Source: Theobroma cacao
Taxonomy: Eukaryota > Streptophyta > Magnoliopsida > Malvales > Malvaceae
Assembly: GCF_000208745.1 (NCBI RefSeq)
Contig: NC_030855.1
Coordinates: 25,115,549 to 25,179,548 of the forward strand
Direction of reading: 5' to 3'
Length of the DNA stretch: 64,000 nucleotides
In this document: in pieces, positions 1 to 9,616 of the stretch
Numbering within the stretch: the first letter of the stretch is position 1
How the letters are laid out: each line of letters starts with the position of its first letter
The notes under the pieces: generated by a model
The model's database searches: none
What the model was told of the DNA's origin: nothing
What the model saw: the letters and a program-made list of their open reading frames with translations, nothing else
Translations under genes and position numbers: made by a program

Positions 1-789
1 AAAGAAAGACATTCTAAACAAAAATTAACATGGAAGCAAATGGCCCAACTCATAAATTGGAAAGGAAAAGGATGGGAAAAAGAAAGAGCTATATAAACAA
101 AAATTAACAAGAAAAGAAAGAGCACTTAAGAATATTAATCACCAAAAACATATAAGCACAGTGGAAAAGAAAATAAGCCTTCCCCACATCATCCCTCCAA
201 AAAAACAGAATACTAACTTAATAACCCAGTTGTTCTCCAAGAGAATTTGAGTTTAGATTTACAAGTTTCTTAAAGTAACTACAACTATGGAATGCTTGCT
301 TATCTTCACCTCTGTTGTTATCTTGAAATTCTAGATCTAAAAAGCCTTGTCTTACAGCTCAACAACAGAGAACAGAAGCTAAAACTAGCTGTATCATCAC
401 TTGCTGCAGGCCCATGTTAACCTCTCATCTTAACTGAAATTCCAACTACTTTTTAGCAAATAATCCGAATATATCTATTCCCCTGAATATTCTGGCAACC
501 CAATCCCTCCATTCCAGCCTAGCCCTAGTGATCACTGCCCAATTCACCTTTTAATCATAAACTTCCTTCAGTACCAAAAGCAATTCTTTCCAGAGGGATC
601 TACAACTGCTAGCAATATCTAATTCAAAGAATTTCAACAGAAAAACACTTTTTTGTTTTGTTTACTCTGAATAATGTCATGAAGACTACAGAACACAGCA
701 ATGTGCAGGAATCTAAACCACAGTTTGACACCCTACATTCCAGTAAAAGAAAGGACGTCAAGAACAGAGTTTTTCATCGGAAAGCTTAC
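1..789 (-). other. Intronic sequence of the PCFS4-like gene (probable)
   Basis: This stretch lies downstream of the third coding exon of the minus-strand PCF11-like gene. It starts with a good donor (GTAAGC, minus strand, from 789). I see no further exon with family similarity in it, so the rest of the gene should lie left of the window. The small open frames here match nothing I know. Confidence 0.5.
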
Positions 790-1601
790 ACTATCTGCAC
801 CTGACTGTTGTTCCAACTGCCGTAAGTACTTAGGATTAACATGTATGCCATGTGTGGGACGAGGCGATTCAGAAGACCGCAAGGAAGTTACACCCGGCGA
901 TTGTTGGTTTGCTGATTGAGAAAATTGCAACTGTATCTCGATTTTTCGGAGGACAGAAGGTGGAAACACTGTTGACCACGTGCCGAAGAGATGGCGCATA
1001 GCAGGATACAAGTTAGGGTTAACTTGCCTGTATGCCTCACAGAAAACCTAATCAAATTAACACAAAAACATAATTAATCGACATCAGGCTAATAATAAAG
1101 AAATGAACTTCATAAAAAATGTTGCCAATGACTCACCTCTGGCAAACGGGAAGAGAAATGCCTAACATATTCTCGGCCAATATTCTTTACAATGCTATCT
1201 AATAGATATAATGAAGGAAGTTTTTGCTCAACTGGAACCTGCGGGCAATAAACTTAAAATTAAATTTTTTAAAAAAATGTTCAAATTAATTGGCAGTACA
1301 GTGGACAACCTAATTTTTAACTAACCTCAAGAATTCGAGCACAAATAGCATCGGCAATGCCTTCGCCGTGCTCCCGCTGTTCGCCGGCAATGATCGTAAG
1401 ATCAGTAATTATCGGCTTCGAATTGAAAGTTAGTTCCGATAATACAGCCTCGTAAAGCTGAACAATCTCCCCCCTACTCGGGGTCGCCGCCACCTCATCG
1501 TCACCACCGGAAACCCTAAGGTCATCTTCCCGTTGCTTCAACAGAGCCTTAAACCGTTCCGATATCGACGGCTGTTGCTTTTGCGCTAACTCATTGGACA
1601 T
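790..1601 (-). CDS. PCFS4: PCF11-like polyadenylation/cleavage factor, 5' part
   Basis: N-terminal part of a plant PCF11-like protein, a nuclear mRNA 3'-end processing factor that binds the RNA polymerase II C-terminal domain. The visible coding exons are 1326-1601, 1137-1238 and 790-1047 (minus strand). They are 276, 102 and 258 nt, all phase 0, giving 212 codons before the window edge. The start is the ATG at 1601, followed by [12 protein letters not shown] and then the CID (CTD-interaction domain). That domain runs through [17 protein letters not shown] in exon 2 and [16 protein letters not shown] in exon 3, the hallmarks of the PCF11 CID. The zinc-finger and C-terminal parts are outside the window. 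The paralogue assignment (PCFS4 rather than another PCFS) is an inference, supported by the cardiolipin synthase and MAPDA homologues in the same window. Confidence 0.88.
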
Positions 1602-2484
1602 GGCCTTGCTGCTGTTGTTTTTAACAACGGGGAAAGATGATAAATTTCTAGGGCTTTCTCAGGAAAGTAAGATTTTCTCCGATTCCATACAGATTCCAGA
1701 GAAAAAAAAATTAGCAAATATGTAAAGGGATTAGGGCCAGGGTTTCGGCCCACCGCGAAACGGTGACGATTGGATTAGGGTTTTTCGTCACCAACATCGA
1801 ACAAGAAACAGATACAGTATAGTGTGTGACGAAAATGAGAGTCACTGGTAACTTTCTCGTGAAAGTTTTTTTTCCTTTCAAAAAAATAACAAAAAGAAAT
1901 TAATATTTGCTTGATTTGGTTCAATCGGGCCCACAACATATCCTGATGACGTGGAGGTTATTAACAAGTATAGATACTCTGTTTTATGTGTACACGGATA
2001 CAGCCAATCATAATCCAACGGGCCAAAAAATGTGAAAACGAATCGGACGGTTATAATCGTTTGAAACCTAGTTAGACAAAAAAGTTCAAAAGTGGGGTCC
2101 ACCAGCTCTTTAATCCGGTTAACTCTCCCAGCCGAATATTTCCATATTAAGACAGCGAGCATTTGAACTGTCAATCTAAAGGTTAGTCGGAGAAACGTGT
2201 TTCCTTGTTTTTTGGTGTAAGCATTGTTGGTTTATCCAATTTTAGCTGCTAAAGCACCTTCCAGCCTTTGATCCTCTGTTGTTCCTGCCTTTGATCCTTA
2301 AGAATTGTGAAGTTTTATATCTATTTGTTTTGATTTAAAATAATTTTTAAAAAATATTTTCAAGATTTACATTTATTCAGAAAATAAAAATTTATTTTAA
2401 ATATAAAACACTCATTAATTACGAAAAATATGTTGCACCGATCAAGAATATAAAATATATTTTAAAAAATAAAAAAAACATTTT

Positions 2485-2607
2485 ATATTAAGATTAAGAA
2501 TATAGGTTAAATGAATAATATTAATATTTAATATTAATATTAAATGTTTTTAAAATATAAAATATTTTTAATATTAATATTAATATTAAGAATATAGATT
2601 AGATGAA
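2485..2607. repeat. AT-rich palindrome flanked by a short direct repeat
   Basis: Alternating AATATT/TTAATATTAA blocks at about 2515-2590 can fold back on themselves. They are flanked by two imperfect copies of a motif ATTAAGAATATAG(G/A)TTA(G/A)ATGA, near 2490 and near 2585. This could be a decayed transposon footprint or simply low complexity. Confidence 0.4.
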
Positions 2608-3166
2608 CGGCACGGGAGCTGCACAGAATGCACACTAAGGATCCAGACAACTCACAAGAGCCGCATAGATTTTTTTTTAAATAAAAACTATCTTTGAAAA
2701 TAATAACCTCATAATTTTCTTTAAAATTTAAAAAATTATCATTTCGTATCGTACGCATATCGTGCGATATTTTATTAAAATAATGTAATATATCAATTGG
2801 TATAATTTTTCATTGATATCGTGACATATAGTATGATACGTAATCAAATAAATTGAATCAAGTAATCATTTAAAATCAAAATTGAATAAATTAAATCAAA
2901 TTTGTTCATACTTAATTGATTTATTCGATTAAAATTTTTTAATACTTACTATTATATTTGTTATTTTTTTTCTAAATTTTAGACAAAAACACAATTATTA
3001 AAGACTCAATAAAAAAATACAAAAAAAAGTAAAAAGAGATTTTTTTATGAAAAGAAAAGAAAAGAAATATCCTTTTATAATTTCAAAAATATCTATATGC
3101 GAATAAATGAAAAATCATTCGTGAAAAACCTTTGCCGCCTAGTCATCTTGTTTTCTCTACTCTCTC

Positions 3167-3174
3167 CTAGAAAT
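3167..3174 (+). promoter_or_regulatory. Mutated TATA box of the GPT pseudogene
   Basis: The two intact GPT copies have CTATAAAT/CTATAAAA after a CT-rich tract at the equivalent place. This copy reads CTAGAAAT, a T-to-G change in the TATA core. Its context (TCTCTC before, CTCCTC after) matches the paralogues. Confidence 0.6.
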
Positions 3175-3794
3175 CTCCTCTTTGGTTTGCCATTATTTTA
3201 TCCAAGGCAAACTTATCTGGTCCTTTTTGTATTCTCTCACCTTCCTCGTTTTTTTATTTATTTTTTATTTCAACTTTTCTAGTTAAACTCAATTCTTTTG
3301 CATTCATATATTTGAGACTCTGCATTCTCTCTAAGAAACATAAAAACTTTAAATTCATTTAACATTCTTTGAAAAAAATCATGATTTCTTTAATAAACAT
3401 TTTGCACGTTGCCTCCATTGAGAATCTTACAATCTCGAAAAAGATTGGCATTTACTTTGCCACTTAGTGAGCCTTGAATGTAGTTTTCAATATATATAAT
3501 AATAATAATAATAAGTTTTGAATGCCTTTCCTTACACTTAGCTTACCTGTCTCTAGCTATTGGCTCTCATGATGCTTATATATATATAAAATAGAAATTT
3601 TGTGCCTCAGCTACTAAGCTATGTGTTTCAGGTTTCATGGGATTATGATATCCAATTTAGCATTCGTGTTTCAAAACATTTTCTCAAAGAAAGGGATGAA
3701 GGGGAAATCTGTTAGTGGCATGAACTACTATGCATGTTTGTCTATATCGTCTCTATTGATTTTTAGACCTTTTGTAATTACTATTGCTGAAGGC

Positions 3795-4795
3795 CTTTTA
3801 CACTTGATAGCGCGCTATTCTTTGAACTTTTTGGCATTGAAATGTGCAGCAATTAGTTTCTGGATGCTTGTGCACATGCAAAGCTCTCCAATCATCCTTT
3901 TTGATTGATCAAAGCTCCAAAATATTAAACAAATAGAAATGGTTGACAAAAGCGGCTCATATGTTTTTCCAATGTTTAACGAGGCGGTGTCAATTGTTTT
4001 TATATTTTTTGATTAAAATAAATTATAATTGATTTTTTTTAGGAAAACGCGAAACGAAAGTCATTCATTGACAAGAAAAGTTCATTTATAGTTACTACAA
4101 GATGTAAGTTCTTCTTTCTCCTCGTTGGTTTAATTTAATTATTCCTTCATGCTTTTGCTGATCAATTTTTCCAGGTTATGTACTTTTTATTTGAGGAAAT
4201 TTTGATGGGTTTTGTGATTTGGATTTAGGAAAGGTGATTACTACCGGTATGTTGCTGAGTTCAAGACAGATATTGAAAGGCTATGAGGTATATAAGACCA
4301 TACTAGTATTTGGATTATGGTGTTCTTTACTTCTGCAGTCACAGCTGAGTTTGCCTTTTTTTGGTTCAATCGCCTAATTTGAATCCTGTGGATTTTTGGG
4401 GGTTATATTCTGAATTGGCTGATTTAGTTTGGTGCAATATCGGTTTACTAGTGGAGCTATTTCATTCTCTTTTTTCTCAAATTCATAACAAGATATGATT
4501 ACCCGAGGAAGGCATTTTCTGATTTTTTCCAATTTTGTTGTTTGAATTTTCGCTCAAAAGAGAATACATGAAAGTTCATAGAATTATTATATAATGCTTG
4601 GTTTAGTAAAAATATTTTTTTATAGAATCTTAATAAAATCTCTTTGATTTAAGAAAAAAAAAAAGAAATGTTACATGACTAGTTTTTCTTGCTATGTACT
4701 AGTAATACATTCAGACTTACGTACAACATGTATCAGCTTGATGCTTTGAAATGTTGTGAAGTTCATATATGAACTATTTTTTTATAGAAACTGGT
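3795..4795. mobile_element. About 1-kb insertion in pseudogene exon 3
   Basis: The left side (ending near GAAGGCC) and right side (resuming near CTCAGCTTTAGGC) match consecutive bases in the intact GPT exons, so the sequence between is inserted. I cannot define terminal repeats or a target-site duplication, so the element class is unknown. It carries a 14-3-3-like exon fragment (see the entry at 4230). Boundaries are accurate to about 10 bp. Confidence 0.6.
4230..4286 (+). pseudogene. 14-3-3-like exon fragment inside the insertion
   Basis: After an AG acceptor-like site, the frame reads KGDYYRYVAEFKTDIERL and then stops. This closely resembles the conserved KGDYYRYLAEF segment of 14-3-3 proteins. 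An exon-like piece at 4043-4103, bounded by AG and GTAAG, may be the preceding, more decayed exon (GK..RNESHS, compare the family's G-N-E-S/E-H-V region). Introns appear to be kept, so this would be a captured genomic fragment and not a retrocopy. The first match is fairly secure. The second is tentative. Confidence 0.55.
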
Positions 4796-5112
4796 ACTCA
4801 GCTTTAGGCGGTTGGCTGGTATAAGGCAATCTCACAAATTGGATCTAATTTTTTTTAATTGGAGAAGGGGATTTGAAAAAGTACTAATCAATGAACAAAA
4901 TGCTCGAGTGTTGAATCAAAATTTGTTTAGTAAAAATTTATTGTTATCTTATTTATATTGCACTTTTTATGTGTGACAAACGATCTTCTTCCTAAGAAAA
5001 AATATATTTATTTTGACTTTTTGCTTGTGGGTGGTAGCTCAAAGTGTCTTCTACCACTTGTATAATCAAGTTTCGTACATGTATTTGGATCAAATTTCTC
5101 CTTTGACATTTA

Positions 5113-5694
5113 GGTCCCGTTAGGTATTGAGGAAGTTATGCAGCTTGCAAGGATTTTAATTAGATGTAATCACTTTACCACGTTTGGTATAATACTTTTA
5201 CAATGTAATGACATTGCAAAACCAAAAGTGAATGTGATTTCCTCTTAGGCCAGAGAGAAAGTGACTTTCCCACGGGGAGGGAAAGTCGAGAATCGGTTAG
5301 ATAAATATATCTTATTTAATAAAAATAAATATTTTTTAATTTTATATATTTTAATATTTATATAATTTATATTAAATATTATATTATTTTTGTTATATTA
5401 TTATTTATTATTTTAAGAATAAAGTTAAAAAGTTAATATTTTATATTAAAAAAAGATAAATTTATTTATTTTTATATTTTCATACATAATAATAATTTTG
5501 TAAATTTACACTACATTCCTAATAAAGTACTTTCAAACAAACTTTTATAATGTAATTCTCTCAACAATCACATTCTCTGCAATCATCACTTTTTCATATT
5601 ATAACAAACACGGTAAAGTTATATTTTCAATAATCATATACCCAATAATTATATTTTCAATAATTACATTCTCAGTAACATACCAAACGCAACC
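5113..5694. mobile_element. 582-bp MITE, PIF/Harbinger (Tourist)-like
   Basis: The element starts GGTCCCGTTAGGTATTG and ends with the reverse complement of GGTTGCGTTTGGTATG, so it has imperfect terminal inverted repeats. It is flanked by a 3-bp TTA duplication (5110-5112 and 5695-5697). Subterminal inverted similarity continues (ACTTTACC-CGTTTGGTATAAT near the left end against its inverse near 5600). There is no coding capacity. The intact GPT genes show the empty site (CATTTAGCATCGG) at the same codon. TTA target sites and short G-rich TIRs are typical of PIF/Harbinger MITEs. The superfamily call is an inference. Confidence 0.85.
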
Positions 5695-5981
5695 TTAACA
5701 TCGGAAATACAATAAAACAAATTTCGGTTATAATCTCCTCCATCATCATCTTCTACACACCCGTTCAGCCTGTCAATGCCCTTGGAGCTGCCATTGCAAT
5801 CCTTGTAACCTTTCTTTTTTCATAGGTATTTCTCCTTTTTCAAAGTTGGTTTTGAAATTTTGGGACCAAAATTTGGTACGTAGTCAGAATAGCCTTTAGA
5901 TATCTCAACCTGGCTCTCAGTTTCCAACTCTTTCCTGTCTTAACGGCTAATAATGTATGCTTTGAGCAGGCAAAGCAGCGA

Positions 5982-7818
5982 GATTTGAAGATTTTGGTGA
6001 ACTGACATGAACATAAAATGTTGATGTTGCGGATGATCCTTGTTGAAGCTACAGTTTTATTCCTTATTGATACTACCAACTAGTAGATTTCATTTAAATT
6101 TCTTTATTTTTGTACTGTTTTATTCCTTGTTAGATAATAGTAACTGGTAGATTTTACTTAAAATTTCTTTCAATTTCTATAAATTGGTGAAAAAAAAAAC
6201 AATAAATTTACAGAATATCATGATGGATAGTATTATAAATAAAATCTAGAAACTAGAAAGGTATAACAAAGGAAAAAATATAAAACAAAAATGTCTAAAA
6301 GAACATATTAACTAAAGGAAAATTTTACATTTTTTTTTGAAATTTAAATTTTACATGGCATTCTATTATTTTCGAAACTGAAATTGAAAGTCAAACTTAA
6401 TAACTTTTTATAGACATAAATATCTTTTTTCCAAATACCCAATGAATTAAAATATTTCAATCGTTCTTGATTTCAGAAGATGATATAAGAACGATCGTTA
6501 GCTCAACAAAACTCAGGAGATTGTCTGTACATGCTCAATCATGGGAGCTGCTGCAAGCAAATTAGCGGTGAAGAATTGAGTGCATGGCATGGGCTGTTAC
6601 CTCAGTCTGAGATACAGATTTTGGGAACTTGATGGCTGCATTGCATCTCTGATTTGTGCCAAATTGGTTTCTGTGGGGAAGGAGGAGTGGGAAAATATCA
6701 AAGAGGAAAGTTCTCAATCCCGTTGGTTGCAGCAAGCCAGCAACCGTGAATTTGTCAATCAGGGAGGCGGAGCTTGACTTGACCATATATTCAAGAAATA
6801 CAGTAGGAAATTTCATGTAAGGTTTGCAGCTGGAAAATGTTTGAGAGAAAATCATGGCTGATATTTGTCTTGGTTCTCTGATGGTTACAAAATTCAGTCC
6901 GGACAAATAGGGTGAAGTCGACAATTTCAAGTTGCACACATGTACACGGTGCATAAACTGGCACGTTTGACTAATGTAGAAAGTCCAAGTCTTTCCTTCC
7001 CAAATTATTTTCAATACTTTGGTTTAAATAAATGATGGATTTCGAGATCGGAAATAATTCATGTATTGTTAATATATAAATTCATACATTATCACTCGTT
7101 AGAAAAAGAAAAAAAAATTATATAAGTTAAAATTGTATTATTACAAAAGTTAATGATATATATAACTCTAATTAATAGTGTTATAATATAATTCATATTT
7201 AGATATGATACCTCACCAAGGATTATAGAAGCAAAAACACCACATTAGCAGCAGTTGCAGCAACAATACAACATTGTATGAAATAAGAATAATGATTTTA
7301 TATTACATTGATTTTAAAAATATTATAAAATATAACTTAAAAGAATAATTATTAAAAAATTAAAAAGGTCTTCTATTTGATTTTTTATTCAAGTGGGGAT
7401 ACCATTAATTACAATGCCTTTATAGCCTTAAATAAATGGATGGGAATGAAATTACAATAAGTAGGAGGAATGAATACATGTAGTAAATAGGAATATACTA
7501 CATTGAATGAACTTAGAAGATATAACCTAGTAAGGAAAAATTAAATTTAAATTACAAATTTACCCTTAAAATTCAAAAGTAAAGATTTTACTCCATTCTA
7601 ATTTGGAATTCTCTTATTTTATTTTATTTTCCCCTTCATTTAAAAAGAAAAACAAAATTATTAGAGACTCAATAAACATAGGAAAGAAAAAATAAAAAGA
7701 TACTTTTTAACAAAAAGAAAAGAGGATACTTTTGTAATTTCGAAAATATCTATCCGCAAGCAAGGGAAAAACCACCAGTGAAAAACCCCAGCCGCCATCT
7801 AGTTTCCTCTGTTCTCCC
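5982..7818. other. 3' flank of GPT pseudogene and upstream region of GPT copy A
   Basis: No gene seen. The stretch 5982-6490 matches the 3' flank of GPT copy A (9617-10075). The stretch 6490-7180 is one copy of a duplicated noncoding block (the other is at 11450-12155). The stretch 7225-7660 is AT-rich and has no counterpart I could find in the window. The stretch 7670-7820 is the GPT-type promoter. Confidence 0.7.
6490..7180. repeat. Duplicated noncoding block, copy 1
   Basis: Near-identical to 11450-12155, beginning CAACAAAACTCAGGAGATTG in both. Frames on both strands are interrupted differently in the two copies, which argues against protein coding. It lies in the same position relative to the preceding GPT unit in both copies, so it belongs to the tandemly duplicated segment. 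Confidence 0.8.
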
Positions 7819-7826
7819 CTATAAAT
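7819..7826 (+). promoter_or_regulatory. TATA box, GPT copy A
   Basis: CTATAAAT after a CT-rich tract, 120 bp upstream of the ATG, at the same relative place as CTATAAAA in copy B. Confidence 0.65.
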
Positions 7827-7938
7827 TCCTTTCTGCTATGTCATTCTTTTCTCCCAAGGCAAACCTTTGTATTTTCTCACTGTCCTCTTTCTTGCATTAA
7901 CATTTGGAAATCTGAATTCTCTCCAAAAAAACAAAACC

Positions 7939-9616
7939 ATGATTTCTTCAATAAAACACTCCACATCTGTTTTCAATTCCACAGGTTTCTTCTCCAACAA
8001 ACGTTCGTCACAATTCTCACCATTACCCGTAATCAAGAACGTCCACAGTGGCTTCCCCAACCAATCTTGCTCTTATCAAAAACCTCTGCACATTGTCGCC
8101 ATTGAGAATCTTGCAATCTCGAAAAAAACCCAGCAGAGGAAAATAGAGTGCCAGGCCTATGAAGCTGATAGGTCTACGCCTCTGGACATAAACATTGAGT
8201 TACCAGACGAGGAAGCAAGACTGGAGTCAGCTAAAAGGATAAAGATTGGGATTTACTTTGCTACTTGGTGGGCTCTTAATGTAGTTTTCAATATATATAA
8301 CAAGAAGGTTTTGAATGCCTTTCCTTATCCTTGGCTTACCTCTACACTGTCTCTGGCCGCTGGCTCTCTTATGATGCTTATATCTTGGGCCACGAGGGTC
8401 GCTGATGCTCCTAAAACCGATTTTGAGTTTTGGAAGTCCCTTTTCCCCGTAAGTTTTAACTCTTTCCCTTAAATCTCTTTTAGACTTATGAGAAATTTGA
8501 ATTTGAATGCTGTATTGTTTGTCATGTAAGACATCAGAAAGACAAAAAGAAAGAAAAATCTTAGAATTTTAATTTACAAACAGAGTATATGAGGATATGA
8601 AATTCTGATTTATTGCTCTGTTTGGTGGGTTATGTGTTTCAGGTTGCGGTGGCACATACTATTGGACATGTAGCAGCAACTGTGAGCATGTCGAAAGTTG
8701 CAGTTTCATTCACTCATATCATTAAGAGTGGTGAACCTGCTTTCAGTGTTTTGGTTTCAAGATTTCTATTAGGGGAGGCATTCCCATTACCAGTTTACTT
8801 GTCACTATTGCCAATTATTGGAGGTTGTGCACTTTCAGCAGCAACTGAGCTCAATTTCAACATGACCGGTAAGAGAAAATGATTACGTTTTCCCCTATAA
8901 TAGAAATTTTGTACTCAGGCATTGAGTTTGTGTTGCTATGTGTTTCAGGTTTCATGGGGGCCATGATATCTAATTTAGCATTCGTGTTTCGAAACATATT
9001 TTCAAAGAAAGGGATGAAGGGAAAGTCTGTTAGTGGGATGAATTACTACGCATGTTTGTCAATGTTGTCTTTATTGATTCTTACACCTTTTGCAATTGCC
9101 GTTGAGGGTCCTCAGCTCTGGGCAGTTGGCTGGCAGAAGGCAGTTTCACAAATTGGACCTAATTTTGTCTGGTAAAAACTTATTGCTTTTATTTGGATGG
9201 TTACACTCTCCAAATTTTCTTTTTATGTGTGATAAGTGATCTTGTTGCTAATAAAAAATGTGTTTATTTTGAATTTTCATAGGTGGGTGGTAGCTCAAAG
9301 TGTCTTCTACCACTTGTATAATCAGGTTTCATACATGTCTCTGGATCAAATTTCTCCCTTGACATTTAGCATCGGAAACACAATGAAGCGAATTTCGGTT
9401 ATAGTCTCTTCCATCATCATCTTCCACACACCTGTTCAGCCTGTCAATGCCCTTGGAGCTGCCATTGCAATCCTTGGAACCTTTCTTTATTCACAGGTAT
9501 ATTTTCCCTTTCAAAGTTGTTTTTGAAATTTTGGGACCAAGGTTTGTTACCTGGCTTTCTAACTCTTTCTTGTTTTAACGGTTAATAATGTATGTTTTGA
9601 GCAGGCAAAGCAGTGA
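7939..9616 (+). CDS. GPT: Plastid glucose-6-phosphate/phosphate translocator, copy A
   Basis: Inner-envelope plastid antiporter of the drug/metabolite transporter superfamily. The family exchanges glucose 6-phosphate for inorganic phosphate, feeding starch and oxidative pentose phosphate metabolism in plastids. Exons are 7939-8448, 8643-8868, 8949-9171, 9283-9496 and 9605-9616 (TGA), giving 394 aa, close to Arabidopsis GPT1 (388 aa). The first ~100 residues are a Ser-rich transit peptide ending near CEAYEAD-type sequence (here CQAYEADRS). Then follow KIGIYFATWWALNVVFNIYN, AVAHTIGHVAATVSMSKVAV, FTHIIKSGEPAF and FHTPVQPVNALGAAIAILG, all family hallmarks over about 8-10 hydrophobic segments. The ATG at 7939 is the first in-frame ATG and opens the transit peptide. 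Open frames upstream of it lack an ATG. GPT1 and GPT2 cannot be told apart by eye. Gene context favours GPT2. Confidence 0.95.

Larger units (their letters stand above)
1602..3380. other. Spacer between PCFS4-like gene and GPT pseudogene
   Basis: Very AT-rich spacer with no supportable gene. It contains the presumed PCFS4-like promoter (about 1602-2200), an AT palindrome near 2510-2590, and from about 3000 onward a decayed copy of the GPT promoter region also seen at 7670-7930 and 12370-12720. The stretch at about 2850-2960 resembles 10390-10490. Confidence 0.6.
3381..5981 (+). pseudogene. Glucose-6-phosphate/phosphate translocator pseudogene
   Basis: Broken copy of the two intact GPT genes downstream. 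Exon 1 survives as an ATG at 3381 plus pieces to about 3580, joined across internal deletions. The end of exon 1, intron 1, exon 2 and the start of intron 2 are missing. Exon 3 starts at about 3633 (SNLAFVFQNIFSKKGMKGK) and is interrupted at about 3795-4795 by roughly 1 kb of foreign sequence. Exon 4 begins at 5027 without its AG acceptor (TT instead) and is split by a 582-bp MITE at 5113-5694. Exon 5 at 5970-5981 reads CGA where the intact genes have the TGA stop. There are also substitutions and frame-breaking changes. It cannot make a translocator. Shared 3'-flank deletions suggest it is sister to the copy at 7939. Confidence 0.93.

Noticed and set aside
6562..7014. 150-codon minus-strand open frame in the duplicated block
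   Set aside because: The second copy of the block (11450-12155) does not keep the frame, there is no family match and no splice context.
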